Shown: piece after piece, positions 42,626 through 51,957 of the stretch
Layout of the letters: the number at the start of each line of letters is the position of its first letter
Position numbering within the stretch: the first letter of the stretch is position 1
From: Rubrivivax sp.
GTDB taxonomy: Bacteria; Pseudomonadota; Gammaproteobacteria; Burkholderiales; Burkholderiaceae_C
Length of the DNA: 64,000 nucleotides
Assembly: GCA_016719535.1 (NCBI GenBank)
Contig: JADJYX010000025.1
Coordinates: 109,652-173,651, forward strand
Direction of reading: 5' to 3'
The notes under the pieces: model-generated
Told to the model about the DNA's origin: nothing
The model's database searches: none
What the model saw: only the letters and a program-made list of their open reading frames with translations
Translations under genes and position numbers: made by a program

Positions 42626-43299
42626 ACGGCGTGCACGACATGGGCGGGCTGCAGGGCTACGGGCCGGTGCAGATCGAGCGCGACGAACCGCTGTTCCATG
42701 CCGACTGGGAGCGCCGCGCGCTCGGCCTGACGCTGGCCATGGGCGCCAGCGGGCAGTGGAATATCGACGCCAGCCGCGCCGCGCGCGAATCGCTGCCGCC
42801 GGCCACCTACCTGTCGGCGAGCTACTACGAGATCTGGATCCGCGGGCTCGAGCGCCTGCTGCGCGAACGCGGCCTGGTCAGTGCCGAGGAACTGCGTCGC
42901 GGCGAAGCGCTCGACGCCCCGCGGCCGCTGGCGCGCGTGCTGCGCGCCAGCGAGGTCGACGCCGCGCTGGCCAGGGGCAGCCCGGCCGACCGGCCCTGCA
43001 CGGGCCCGGCGCGCTTCGCGGTCGGCGACCGCGTGCGCGCGCGCAACCTCCACCCGCGCGGCCACACGCGGCTGCCGCGCTACGTGCGCGGGCATGTCGG
43101 CACCATCACGCGGGTGCACGGCTGCCACGTCTACCCCGACCGCCATGCCGCCACCGCACCCGGTGTGCCCTTCGACGACCGGCCCGAATGGCTGTATGCG
43201 GTCACCTTCGACGGCGCCGAACTGTGGGGCCCGCAGGCCGAGCCCGGCACCAGCGTGTCGGTCGACGCCTGGGAGCCCTACCTCGAGACCGCGGCATGA
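42622..43299 (+). CDS. nthB: Nitrile hydratase beta subunit
   Basis: A 225-residue subunit that completes the alpha-beta active site. It starts NGVHDMGGLQGYGPV, the hallmark of nitrile hydratase beta chains, contains SASYYEIWIRGLERLL in the helical N-terminal half, and ends in the SH3-like barrel with VGDRVRARNLHPRGHTRLPRY, VRGHVGTITRVHG and LYAVTFDGAELWG. Full length. It overlaps nthA (ATGA) and the accessory gene (ATGA), so all three are translated together. Confidence 0.96.
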   Translation: MNGVHDMGGLQGYGPVQIERDEPLFHADWERRALGLTLAMGASGQWNIDASRAARESLPPATYLSASYYEIWIRGLERLLRERGLVSAEELRRGEALDAPRPLARVLRASEVDAALARGSPADRPCTGPARFAVGDRVRARNLHPRGHTRLPRYVRGHVGTITRVHGCHVYPDRHAATAPGVPFDDRPEWLYAVTFDGAELWGPQAEPGTSVSVDAWEPYLETAA

Positions 43300-43685
43300 C
43301 CCGGCCCCATCCCGCCTGCGACCTGCCGGGTCTGCCGCGTGACGACGATGGCCCCGTCTTCAGCGCGCCCTGGCAGGCCCAGGCCTTCGCGCTGGCGCTG
43401 GCGCTGCACGAGCGTGGCGTCTTCACCTGGCCGGAATGGGCGCAGGCGCTGGCCGGCGCCATCCGCCGCGCCCAGACCGCCGGCGACGCCGACCTCGGCG
43501 ACACCTACTACCGGCACTGGCTGGATGCGCTCGAGCAGCTGGTCGTCGCCCGCGGCCTGGCCGATGCCGGCCGGCTGCATGCGCTGGAGCACGCCTGGCA
43601 GGCCGCGGCCGCACGCACGCCGCATGGCCAGCCGATCGAGCTGACCGAGGCCGAGCGGGCGCTGGCCGATCACGACACGCCCTGA
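43296..43685 (+). CDS. Nitrile hydratase accessory protein
   Basis: A 129-residue protein directly after nthB (four-base overlap). It resembles the N-terminal helical part of the beta subunit: GPVFSAPWQAQAFALALALHERGVFTWPEWAQAL and YYRHWLDALEQLVVARGL. This is the NthE/P14K-like activator type required for cobalt insertion by subunit swapping in cobalt nitrile hydratases. It has no metal motif of its own. No amidase or cobalt transporter gene accompanies the operon in this window. Confidence 0.85.
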   Translation: MTRPHPACDLPGLPRDDDGPVFSAPWQAQAFALALALHERGVFTWPEWAQALAGAIRRAQTAGDADLGDTYYRHWLDALEQLVVARGLADAGRLHALEHAWQAAAARTPHGQPIELTEAERALADHDTP

Positions 43686-43778
43686 TTAGAGGCGTGCCCC
43701 GGTAAACGGGGCCAAGGGCGTGGCTACGATGGGTTGTCGTCCGGCCACCGGGCCGGGCCTTGTGGAGACCCATCCAAG

Positions 43779-45374
43779 ATGTTCGACTACATCGTCGTCG
43801 GTGCCGGCTCGGCCGGTTCCGCACTGGCCTCGCGGCTGAGCGAGGATCCGTCGGTCAGCGTGTGCCTGGTCGAGGCGGGTCATGCCGACCGCAACGTGCT
43901 CATCCACTGCCCGGCCGGGCTGGCGGTGATGGCCAAGCAGCCGCAGCTCAACTGGGCTTTCGAGACGGTGCCGCAGCCGGGCCTGAACGGCCGCCGCGGC
44001 TACCAGCCGCGCGGCCGGGTGATGGGCGGGTCGAGTTCGATCAACGCCATGATCTACATCCGCGGCCAGCAGGCCGACTACGACCACTGGGCCGCGCAGG
44101 GCAACCCCGGCTGGGGCTGGAACGACGTCAAGCCCTACTTCCTGAAGGCCGAGCACAACGAGCGCGGCGCCGATGACTGGCATGCCATCGGCGGCCCGCT
44201 CAACGTGGCCGATCTGCGCAGCCCCAACCGGCTGTCGGCGCTGTTCCTGCAGGCCGCGCAGCAGGCGGGATGGCCGCTGAATGCCGATTTCAACGGCCCC
44301 ACGCAGGAAGGCGTGGGCATGTTCCAGGTGACGCAGAAAGACGGTGAGCGCTGCAGCACCGCCAAGGCCTACGTGACGCCGAACCTGGGCCGCCCCAACC
44401 TGCAGGTGCTGACCGGCGCGCAGGTGCTGCGCGTGCTCTTCGACGGCCGGCGCGCGCGCGGGGTCGAGATCCAGCAAGGCGGCGCAAAGCGCGAGCTGCT
44501 GTCGCGGCGCGAGGTGCTGCTCAGCGCCGGCGCGCTGCAGTCGCCGCAGATCCTTCAGCTGTCGGGCGTGGGCGCGGGCGCCGAACTGCAGGCCCTGGGC
44601 CTGCCGGTGGTGCACGACCTGCCCGCCGTCGGCCGCCATCTGCACGACCACCTCGACACCATCATCGTCGTCAATGCGCCGCGCATGACCGAATCCTTCG
44701 GCCTGTCGCTCGGCGGCGTGGCGCGCATGGTGGGCGGCATCTTCGAATGGCGCTCGCGCCGCAGCGGCATGATGACGACCAACTTTGCCGAGGCCGGCGG
44801 CTTCATCCGCAGCCAGCCCGACGAGCCGGCGCCCGACCTGCAGCTGCACTTCGTCATCGGCAAGCTCGTCGACCATGGCCGCAAGACGGTCTTCGGCCAC
44901 GGCATCTCGTGCCACCTGTGCGTGCTGCGGCCGAAGAGCCGCGGCCGGGTGAGCCTGAGCGGCCCCGACCCGCTGGCCGCGCCGCTGATCGACCCCGCCT
45001 TCCTGTCCGACCCCGACGACATCCAGCGCATGGTGCGCGGCTTCAGGCTCATGCGCACGGTGCTGCGGCAGCCGGCGCTGGCGGCCCTCGGCGGGCAGGA
45101 GATGCCGGCCTCGGCGGCGGCGCAGACCGATGCGCAGATCGAGCAGTTCATCCGCAGCCACGGCGACACCATCTACCACCCGGTGGGGACCTGCCGCATG
45201 GGGCCGGGGGACGCCGACAACGTGGTCGATGAACGCCTGCGCGTGCACGGCCTGCAGGGCCTGCGCGTGGTGGATGCGTCGATCATGCCGCGCATCGTCT
45301 CGGGCAATACCAATGCGCCGGTGATCATGATTGCCGAGAAGGCGGCCGACCTCGTCAGGGCCGACGCGCGGTAG
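43779..45374 (+). CDS. GMC-family FAD oxidoreductase (choline dehydrogenase-like)
   Basis: A 531-residue flavoprotein. The ATG at 43779 is followed by FDYIVVGAGSAGSALASRLSE (FAD-binding GxGxxG). The GMC signature 1 is YQPRGRVMGGSSSINAMIYIRG (first 20 residues conserved), signature 2 is LLSAGALQSPQILQLSGVG, and the catalytic His/Asn pair lies in the C-terminal HPVGTCRMG and GNTNAPVIMIAEKAADL. It oxidises an alcohol to an aldehyde; the AlkJ/BetA-like group covers many substrates. It follows the nitrile hydratase operon after 93 bases, probably with its own promoter. Confidence 0.93.
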   Translation: MFDYIVVGAGSAGSALASRLSEDPSVSVCLVEAGHADRNVLIHCPAGLAVMAKQPQLNWAFETVPQPGLNGRRGYQPRGRVMGGSSSINAMIYIRGQQADYDHWAAQGNPGWGWNDVKPYFLKAEHNERGADDWHAIGGPLNVADLRSPNRLSALFLQAAQQAGWPLNADFNGPTQEGVGMFQVTQKDGERCSTAKAYVTPNLGRPNLQVLTGAQVLRVLFDGRRARGVEIQQGGAKRELLSRREVLLSAGALQSPQILQLSGVGAGAELQALGLPVVHDLPAVGRHLHDHLDTIIVVNAPRMTESFGLSLGGVARMVGGIFEWRSRRSGMMTTNFAEAGGFIRSQPDEPAPDLQLHFVIGKLVDHGRKTVFGHGISCHLCVLRPKSRGRVSLSGPDPLAAPLIDPAFLSDPDDIQRMVRGFRLMRTVLRQPALAALGGQEMPASAAAQTDAQIEQFIRSHGDTIYHPVGTCRMGPGDADNVVDERLRVHGLQGLRVVDASIMPRIVSGNTNAPVIMIAEKAADLVRADAR

Positions 45375-45417
45375 CGGCCCGGGCAAGGGCCTGGGGCCTT
45401 GCGGCACACTCGGCCGC

Positions 45418-46425
45418 ATGAGCCTCACCCTCTCGGTCCTCGACCAATCGATCGCCTGCGCCGGCCGCGGCGAAGACCACGCGCTGCGCGACACGCTGGA
45501 CCTGTCGGCGCACTGCGAAGCGCTGGGCTACCACCGCTTCTGGGTCAGCGAGCACCATGGCCTGCCGACCATCGTCGGCAGCGCGCCCGAGATCCTGCTG
45601 GCGGCGATCGCCGCGCGCACGCAGCGCATCCGGCTGGGCAGCGCCGGCGTCATGCTGCCGCACTACAGCGCCTACAAGGTGGCCGAGCAGTTCCGCGTGC
45701 TGGACGCGTTGGCGCCCGGCCGCGTCGACCTCGGCGTGGGCCGCGCGCCCGGCACCGACATGCGCACCGCGCAGCTGCTCAACCCGCAGGCTCGGCACGC
45801 GGCCGAGGACTTTCCGCAGCAGGTGCACGACCTCATCCAGTGGACCCGCAGCCAGCGCCACCAGGGTGCGCTGGCGCACCCGCTGGCGCCGCCGGATGCG
45901 CAGGCCGGCTTCGAACGTGCGCCTGAGGTCTGGGTGCTGGGCAGCAGCGACTATGGCGCGCAGCTGGCGGCGCATTTCGGGCTCCCCTATGCCTTCGCCT
46001 ATTTCTTCATGGACGGCCAGGGCGTGGAGCAGGCGCTCGGCCTGTACCGCCAGCTCTACAAGCCCAGCGACCGCCATGGCCGGCCGCAGGCCACGATCTG
46101 CATCTGGGCGCTGGCCGCCGACAGCGACGAGGAAGCCATGCACCACGCGCGCTCGCGCGAGCGCTGGCGGATCGACCGCGAACGCGGGGTGCTGGGCCCG
46201 CTGCAGCACCCCGACGGCATTGCCTTCACGCCCGACGAGCAAGCGCGCCTTCAGGGCACGCGCCGCCGCGCCTTCGTCGGCCGCGCCGCCGACGTGGCCG
46301 AGCGCATCCGCGCGCTGGCGCAGGAACTCGGGCTCGACGAGATCGTGATCAACACCTGGGCGCACGACCCGGCGGTGCGCCGGCGCTCGTATGCGCTGCT
46401 GGCGCGCGAATTCGGCATCGGCTGA
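45418..46425 (+). CDS. LLM-class (luciferase-like) flavin-dependent monooxygenase
   Basis: A 335-residue TIM-barrel flavoenzyme. It begins SLTLSVLDQSIACAGRGEDHA and shows YHRFWVSEHHGLPTIVGSAPE (~43-62), IRLGSAGVMLPHYSAYKVAEQFR and VDLGVGRAPGTDM, the standard wording of the YhbW-type group within bacterial luciferase-like proteins. It uses reduced FMN supplied by another protein. The substrate is unknown. 44 bases separate it from the GMC gene, so co-transcription is possible. Confidence 0.92.
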   Translation: MSLTLSVLDQSIACAGRGEDHALRDTLDLSAHCEALGYHRFWVSEHHGLPTIVGSAPEILLAAIAARTQRIRLGSAGVMLPHYSAYKVAEQFRVLDALAPGRVDLGVGRAPGTDMRTAQLLNPQARHAAEDFPQQVHDLIQWTRSQRHQGALAHPLAPPDAQAGFERAPEVWVLGSSDYGAQLAAHFGLPYAFAYFFMDGQGVEQALGLYRQLYKPSDRHGRPQATICIWALAADSDEEAMHHARSRERWRIDRERGVLGPLQHPDGIAFTPDEQARLQGTRRRAFVGRAADVAERIRALAQELGLDEIVINTWAHDPAVRRRSYALLAREFGIG

Positions 46426-46439
46426 TCCGCAGCAGCGCC

Positions 46440-46530
46440 CAGAAAAGCGAAACCCCTCCGAGCCGAGGCCGGGAGGGGCGGGTGGCCGAAGCCACCGGTG
46501 GAGCTCCGGAGGGAAGGAGTCCGGGGCTCC
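46440..46530. terminator. Three tandem hairpins; intrinsic terminator for ubiD on the minus strand
   Basis: Stems are CCCCTCC/GGAGGGG (46453-46459 and 46472-46478), GGTGGC-CGAA-GCCACC (46481-46496) and GGAGCTCCGG/TCCGGGGCTCC (46500-46509 and 46520-46530). On the minus strand the first stem is followed by TTTCGCTTTTC, which makes a good terminator for ubiD. The three-hairpin order could also be a small stable RNA. Confidence 0.6.
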
Positions 46531-46649
46531 CGACGCGCAGTGACTGCGCCGTCAGGGTTACCTGTTGAACAGGCAGGGCAAGGGTAGGCGGGTCGGCGGC
46601 ATCGTGCAATCGGGATTGGCTATGCCGAAGACGGAGTCGAAAGCCTGCG

Positions 46650-48205
46650 TCAGCCGCCGCCCAGCAGCCGCGCCACCAGCGCATCGGCGCGCTGCTGCAC
46701 GGCCGCATCCATGACGATCGGCCTGCCCCATTCGCGCGCGGTCTCGCCGGGCCACTTGTGGGTGGCGTCCAGCCCCATCTTGCCGCCCAGGCCGCTGACC
46801 GGCGACGCAAAGTCCAGGTAGTCGATCGGCGTGTGCGCCACCAGCGTGGTGTCGCGCACCGGGTCCATGCGCGTGGTGATGGCCCAGATCACTTCCTTCC
46901 AGTCGCGGATGTCGACGTCGTCGTCGGTGACGACGATGAATTTCGTATACATGAACTGGCGCAGAAAGCTCCACAGGCCGAACATCACGCGCTTGGCGTG
47001 GCCGGGGTAGGCCTTCTTGATGCTGATCACCGCCAGCCGATAGCTGCAGCCTTCGGGTGGCAGGTAGAAGTCGGTGATCTCCGGAAACTGCTTCTGCAGG
47101 ATGGGGACGAAGACCTCGTTCAGCGCCACCCCAGCACCGCCGGCTCGTCGGGCGGCTTGCCGGTGTGGGTGGAGTGGTAGATCGCATCCGTGCGCTGCGT
47201 CAGCCGATCGAGCTGGAAGACCGGAAACCAGTCCTGCTCGTTGTAATAGCCGGTGTGGTCGCCGAAGGGCCCTTCCAGCGCATGCAGGTAGCCGCCGCGC
47301 TCGGCCAGCGGCACGCCATGCGCCGAGGTGCCGGTGTAGCCCGGCGCGGCCGGCGGGATGTGGCCCTCGAGCACGATCTCGGCGCTGGCCGGCACCTGCA
47401 GTTGCTGGCCGCCCTCGCCCACCGCGGTGTCGACGACCTCGGTGCGGCTGCCGCGCAGCAGGCCGGCAAACTGGTATTCCGACAGGCTGTCGGGCACCGG
47501 CGTCACCGCGCCCAGGATGGTGGCCGGGTCGGCACCCAGCGCCACCGCGATCGGAAAGGCCCGGCCCGGGTTGGCGCGCGCAAATTCACGGAAGTCGAGC
47601 GCGCCCCCGCGGTGTGCCAGCCAGCGCATGATGACCTGGCGCGGGCCGATCACCTGCTGGCGGTAGATGCCCAGGTTCTGCCGCGTGCGCGGCTGCGCCA
47701 CGCCCTGCGGGCCGCGCGTGACGACCAGCCCCCAGGTGATCAGCGGCCCGGCATCGCCCGGCCAGCAGGTCTGCACCGGCAACCGCGCCAGGTCGATCTC
47801 GTCGCCCTGCAGCACCTCGGCCTGGCAGGGCGCCTTGCGCACCGCGGCCGGCTTCATGTCCCACAGCGCCTTGGCCAGCGTCAGCAGCCGGCCGGCGTCC
47901 TGCAGCTTGCGCGGCGGATCGGGCTCCTTCAGCGCGGCCAGCAGCCGGCCGACGTCGCGCAGCTCACCGGCCGACGCCGCCCCCATGCCCAGGGCCACTC
48001 GTTCAGGGGTACCGAAGAGGTTGATCAGCACCGGCATCCGCTGCCCGGCGGGCTGGGTGAACAGCACCGCCGGACCGCCCGAGCGCAGCAAACGGTCGCC
48101 AACGGCCGTCATTTCCAGGCGCGGCGACACCGCATCGGCCACCCGGAGCAACTGACCGGCCTGTTCGAGCTGGTGCAGGAAGTCCCGCAGGTCGCGGTAC
48201 TTCAT
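46650..48205 (-). CDS. ubiD: UbiD-family decarboxylase (4-hydroxy-3-polyprenylbenzoate), one frameshift as given
   Basis: The enzyme uses prenylated FMN to decarboxylate the ubiquinone precursor. The N-terminal frame (from 48205) has YRDLRDFLHQLEQAGQLLRV, RQNLGIYRQQVIGPRQVIMR and EGPFGDHTGYYNEQDWFPVF, ending near VLG. The downstream frame continues ALNEVFVPILQKQFPEITDF, then the catalytic region MYTKFIVVTDDDVDIRDWKEV and GGKMGLDATHKWPGE. One base missing at ~47125 (GTGCTGGGGTGG) joins them into about 518 residues, normal for the family. A slip at a G-run is likely. An AT-rich promoter region lies upstream. Confidence 0.92.
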
Positions 48206-48238
48206 CTCTTCTTGTTATAAAAATAGAAAACCATATTC

Positions 48239-48267
48239 TTGACCGGTTATGTAGCCGTTCCTAGAAT
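48239..48267 (+). promoter_or_regulatory. Sigma-70 promoter for the lytic transglycosylase gene
   Basis: TTGACC (48239-48244), a 17-base spacer, then TAGAAT (48262-48267): each hexamer matches the consensus at five of six positions. A perfect palindrome AGGGTTAACCCT lies just downstream (48282-48293), near the start site, and could be an operator. Confidence 0.7.
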
Positions 48268-48448
48268 CCGCGACCATCCTGAGGGTTAACCCTGGGCCGC
48301 GATGTTGGGATCGCCGGCGCGCCAGGGTCAGATGTCCCGCCGCAGCCACCGGCTCGTTCGAAGCCGAAGCGCTGCCAACCATTATCGCCATCGGCCTGCG
48401 TGCCGCCGGGTTGACCGGCCACCGCCGACGGCTGCTGAAAGGAGTGGC

Positions 48449-49336
48449 ATGAAAGCCATCGAAACGCTGCGTGATGCGCAGCGCGCCGCGGTGCGGTCGG
48501 CCGGCGTCTTCCTGCGTGACGTCGGCCACGGCCTGCTCGAGATCAGCCACAACACGCTGGCCCTGGTAGGGCTGGCGGTGGTGGCCGTGGTCGTATTTGC
48601 GGCCGGCCGCGCCGAACTGCGCCAGCAGGTCGAGGTGCATGCACTGGAATGGCTGCAGGACCGGCACGAAGCGCGATCGCTCGAAGCGGGCGACGTGCTG
48701 TCGGTGGTGGCCGAACAGGGCGCCGTCAGCCGCGCCACCGCGATCGACCCCAGGCAACTGTCGCGCGAACAGGCTGCCGTGGCGCAGTGGATTTCGCGCC
48801 GCTACAAGGTGGCGCCGGAACCCATCGGCCGCCTGGTGCAGGAAGCCTGGAGCATCGGCCGCCGTGCCGGGCTGGACCCGACGCTGATCCTGGCCATCAT
48901 GGCCATCGAGTCGAGCTTCAACCCGTTCGCGCAGAGCCCCGTCGGCGCGCAAGGGCTGATGCAGGTGATGACGCGCGTGCACCCCGAAAAATACGAGGCC
49001 TTCGGCGGCGTGCATGCCGCCTTCGACCCGGTGACCAACCTGCGCGTGGGGGTGCAGGTCCTCAAGGACTGCATCGCCCGCGCCGGCAGCCTGCAGGACG
49101 GCCTGCGCTATTACGTGGGCGCCGCCGCGCTCGACAGCGACGGCGGCTATGCCGGCCGCGTGATCGGCGAGCAGACCAACCTGCGTGCCGTGGCCGACGG
49201 CCGTGCGGTGCCCATCAATGCACCCATCGCCGCCCCCGTGGAACGCACGCCGATCGCGCCGCAAGCGGCGACCACCGCGTCGGCACCCGCGGCCCCGCCC
49301 GATGCCGGCGCCGCCCAGGTGGCGCTGCTGCGCTGA
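48449..49336 (+). CDS. Membrane-anchored lytic murein transglycosylase (SLT family)
   Basis: A 295-residue protein with one transmembrane helix (~38-56, LALVGLAVVAVVVFAAG) and a periplasmic SLT domain (~120-240). The catalytic Glu is in ILAIMAIESSFNPFAQSPVGAQGLMQVM, followed by FDPVTNLRVGVQVLKDCI and RYYVGAAA. The C-terminus is Pro/Ala-rich. It cuts peptidoglycan glycan strands non-hydrolytically. A strong ribosome site (AAAGGAG) sets the ATG at 48449. It has its own promoter and sits just upstream of the ZTP riboswitch. Confidence 0.9.
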   Translation: MKAIETLRDAQRAAVRSAGVFLRDVGHGLLEISHNTLALVGLAVVAVVVFAAGRAELRQQVEVHALEWLQDRHEARSLEAGDVLSVVAEQGAVSRATAIDPRQLSREQAAVAQWISRRYKVAPEPIGRLVQEAWSIGRRAGLDPTLILAIMAIESSFNPFAQSPVGAQGLMQVMTRVHPEKYEAFGGVHAAFDPVTNLRVGVQVLKDCIARAGSLQDGLRYYVGAAALDSDGGYAGRVIGEQTNLRAVADGRAVPINAPIAAPVERTPIAPQAATTASAPAAPPDAGAAQVALLR

Positions 49337-49390
49337 TCCACCGGGGCTGGCCCAGGGCTGCCGTCCGGCCCCGCGGTTACACTGAAACTT

Positions 49391-49504
49391 CGCGCGACTG
49401 GCGATAGGGGGCATCGATCCCCCGAGGTGGACCGACCACCGGGAAGCGCGAGCCGGCCCGCGCCGACGCCGTGCGGGGCCGGTCCCCGCCGTTCGCCTGG
49501 GCAG
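49391..49504 (+). ncRNA. ZTP (pfl) riboswitch upstream of glyA
   Basis: The leader contains the pfl-motif core in order: CGCGACTGGCGATAGG, then GTGGACCGACCACCGGGAAGCG (first 20 bases conserved), a variable linker hairpin, and CCGCCGTTCGCCTGGGCAG. This is the ZMP/ZTP aptamer, which senses 10-formyl-THF shortage and is well known upstream of glyA, folD and purH. A hairpin CCGCACG-AACAC-CGTGCGG (49512-49530) follows without a T-run. Control in this copy is therefore probably at translation of glyA, whose ribosome site is at 49551-49558. Confidence 0.9.
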
Positions 49505-49563
49505 CCCTCGACCGCACGAACACCGTGCGGCTGTCGAAGGCCCTTCATCCGAAGAGGACTGCC

Positions 49564-50814
49564 ATGTTCGACCGCTCCACCTCCACCATCGCCAACGTCG
49601 ACCCCGAGATCTGGGCCGCCATCCAGGCCGAAAACCGCCGCCAGGAAGAGCACATCGAGCTCATCGCGTCGGAGAACTACACCAGCCCGGCGGTGATGGC
49701 CGCGCAGGGCAGCCAGCTCACCAACAAATATGCCGAGGGCTACCCCGGCAAGCGCTACTACGGCGGCTGCGAATATGTCGACGTGGTCGAGCAGCTGGCC
49801 ATCGACCGCCTGAAGCAGCTGTACGGCGCCGGTTTCGCCAACGTGCAGGCCAATTCCGGCAGCCAGGCCAACCAGGCGGTGTTCTTCGGGTTGCTGCAGC
49901 CCGGCGACACCATCATGGGCATGAGCCTGGCCGAAGGCGGCCACCTCACGCACGGCATGCCGCTCAACATGAGCGGCAAGTGGTTCAAGGTGGTCAGCTA
50001 CGGTCTGGACGCGCAGGAGGCCATCGACTACGACGCGATGGAGCGCCTGGCGCACGAGCACCGCCCCAAGCTCATCATCGCCGGCGCCAGCGCCTACAGC
50101 CTGCGCATCGACTTCGAGCGCTTCGCCAGGGTGGCCAAGGCCGTCGGCGCGATCTTCATGGTCGACATGGCGCACTACGCCGGCCTGATCGCCGCCGGCG
50201 TCTACCCCAACCCGGTGCCGCATGCCGACGTGGTCACCAGCACCACGCACAAGAGCCTGCGCGGCCCGCGCGGCGGCATCGTCATCACCAACCACGAAGA
50301 GATCGCCAGGAAGATCAACAGCGCGATCTTCCCCGGCATCCAGGGCGGCCCGCTGATGCACGTGATCGCCGGCAAGGCGGTGGCCTTCCAGGAGGCGCTG
50401 CAACCCGCGTTCAAGGCCTACCAGCAGCAGGTGGTGGTCAATGCCCGCGTGCTGGCCGAAACGCTGATCGAGCGCGGCCTGCGCATCGTCAGCGGCCGCA
50501 CCGAAAGCCACGTGATGCTGGTCGACCTGCGGCCCAAGGGGCTGACCGGCAAGGAGGCCGAGGCCATCCTCGGCCAGGCGCACATGACCTGCAACAAGAA
50601 CGGCATCCCCAACGATCCGCAGAAGCCGATGGTCACCAGCGGCATCCGCCTGGGAAGCCCGGCGATGACGACACGCGGCTTTCGCGACGAGCAGGCGCGC
50701 CAGACCGGCCACCTGATCGCCGATGTGCTGGACAACCCGCGCGACGAGGCCAACCTGGCCGCCGTGCGCGCCAAGGTGGCGGCGCTGACGCGCGAGTTCC
50801 CGGTATACCGTTGA
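49564..50814 (+). CDS. glyA: Serine hydroxymethyltransferase
   Basis: A 416-residue PLP enzyme converting serine and THF to glycine and 5,10-methylene-THF. Marks include EEHIELIASENYTSPAVMAAQ near the start, YYGGCEYVDVVEQLAIDR, and the PLP lysine Lys230 in TSTTHKSLRGPRGG. Length is normal. The ATG 49564 has the ribosome site GAAGAGGA and lies 60 bases after the ZTP aptamer, which should raise glyA expression when one-carbon folates are short. nrdR follows after 30 bases, the usual order in this bacterial group. Confidence 0.98.
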   Translation: MFDRSTSTIANVDPEIWAAIQAENRRQEEHIELIASENYTSPAVMAAQGSQLTNKYAEGYPGKRYYGGCEYVDVVEQLAIDRLKQLYGAGFANVQANSGSQANQAVFFGLLQPGDTIMGMSLAEGGHLTHGMPLNMSGKWFKVVSYGLDAQEAIDYDAMERLAHEHRPKLIIAGASAYSLRIDFERFARVAKAVGAIFMVDMAHYAGLIAAGVYPNPVPHADVVTSTTHKSLRGPRGGIVITNHEEIARKINSAIFPGIQGGPLMHVIAGKAVAFQEALQPAFKAYQQQVVVNARVLAETLIERGLRIVSGRTESHVMLVDLRPKGLTGKEAEAILGQAHMTCNKNGIPNDPQKPMVTSGIRLGSPAMTTRGFRDEQARQTGHLIADVLDNPRDEANLAAVRAKVAALTREFPVYR

Positions 50815-50844
50815 CCTGCCCGCGGGCTGCCAGCGGACGGCGCC

Positions 50845-51288
50845 ATGCACTGCCCCTTCTGCGGCCACGCCGAGACGCAGGTGGTGGAGACGCGCGAATC
50901 CGACGAGGGCGACGTCATCCGCCGCCGCCGGCGCTGCCTGAAATGCGACAAGCGCTTCACCACCTACGAGCGCATCGACATCGTGATGCCGGCGGTGGTG
51001 AAGAAGGACGGCTCGCGCGCCGACTTCGACCCCGACAAGCTGCGCGCGTCGATGATGCTGGCGCTGCGCAAGCGGCCGGTGAGCGTGGAGCAGGTCGACG
51101 CCGCCTTCGAACGCATCCGCGACAAGCTGCTGGCAACCGGCGCGCGCGAGGTGCCCAGCACGCGGCTGGGCGAGCTGGTGATGCGCGAGCTCAAGCGCAT
51201 CGACAAGGTGGCCTACGTGCGCTTTGCGTCGGTCTACCGCAGCTTCGAGGACGTCGACGAATTCCGGCAGCTGATCCGGGACATTTGA
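50845..51288 (+). CDS. nrdR: Transcriptional repressor NrdR
   Basis: A 147-residue regulator of ribonucleotide reductase genes. The N-terminal zinc ribbon is CPFCGHAETQVVETR ... CLKCDKRFTTYE (four cysteines), followed by an ATP-cone domain (VMPAVVKKDGSRADFDPDKL ... RELKRIDKVAYVRFASVYRSF). It binds NrdR boxes when loaded with dATP. It is co-transcribed with glyA. No NrdR box was identified within the window. Confidence 0.97.
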   Translation: MHCPFCGHAETQVVETRESDEGDVIRRRRRCLKCDKRFTTYERIDIVMPAVVKKDGSRADFDPDKLRASMMLALRKRPVSVEQVDAAFERIRDKLLATGAREVPSTRLGELVMRELKRIDKVAYVRFASVYRSFEDVDEFRQLIRDI

Positions 51289-51293
51289 TCGGC

Positions 51294-51370
51294 CCCCTCC
51301 GACGGGGGAGGTGATGCGGGGGCCCCCTTCGGAGAGCCGGCCGGACCCTCGCGCTGGGGGCGCGGCGAAA
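51294..51370. repeat. GC-rich palindromic intergenic repeat
   Basis: Nested palindromes (GGCCCCCTCCGACGGGGGAGG, GCGGGGGCCCCC, CCGGCCGG) lie between nrdR and the pilin operon. They resemble the dispersed repeats at 5408-5511 and 33381-33448 and can act as a terminator-like hairpin block, though no T-run follows. Confidence 0.4.
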
Positions 51371-51419
51371 CGGACGTTTTCCTACAGTGACCGCACGGTT
51401 GCCCACACAGGAGAACGTC

Positions 51420-51957
51420 ATGACCTTCACCCGCCGCCAGTGCCAGCGCGGATTCACCCTCGTCGAATCGGCCATGGTGCTGGGCATCGTCGCCGTGATG
51501 GTCGGCGTGGGCGCGCCCAGCTTCGACGAGGTGCGCGCCACCCGCCTGCTCGACGTTGCCGCGGCCCAGCTGCGCACCGACGTGCAGCTGGCCCGCAGCA
51601 CGGCCGTCGCCATCGGGCAGACGGTGCGGCTGCAGGTGCAGTCGGAAGCCGCCGGCAGCTGCTACCTGCTGCACACCGGCCCGCCGGCAGCTGCAGTTGC
51701 ACCCCGCGGGCACGGCCAGCTGCGCCGATCCAGCGCAATTGCTGCGCACCGCAGCCTACGGCCCGGCACAGGGCCTGGCCCTGAAGGCCAATGTCGGCAG
51801 CATGGCCTTCGAGCCCATCCAGGGCACGGTGACCCCCACGGGCACGCTGACGATGAGCACCCGCCGCGGCGACCAGCTCAAGGTGGTGGTCAACGTCATG
51901 GGACGGGCGCGCAGCTGCAAGGCCGCCGGCGACCTGCACGGTTATCCGGCCTGCTGA
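51420..51957 (+). CDS. fimT: FimT/GspH-type pseudopilin, frameshifted as given
   Basis: The N-terminus is a class III leader plus hydrophobic helix: RGFTLVESAMVLGIVAVMVGVGAP, with cleavage before Phe and Glu at +5. It continues SFDEVRATRLLDVAAAQL. After ~51685 the frame is lost; a third frame over ~30 bases reads GSCSCTP, and then a further frame gives GTASCADPAQLLRTAAYGPAQ to RSCKAAGDLHGYPAC. Two single missing bases explain both shifts. The restored protein would be about 179 residues, a normal FimT. First gene of the minor pilin cluster. Confidence 0.8.

Noticed and set aside
48215..48235. Promoter for ubiD in the AT-rich TTGTTATAAAAATAG stretch
   Set aside because: A TATAAC lies on the minus strand, but no -35 at proper spacing was found, so it was not listed as a feature.
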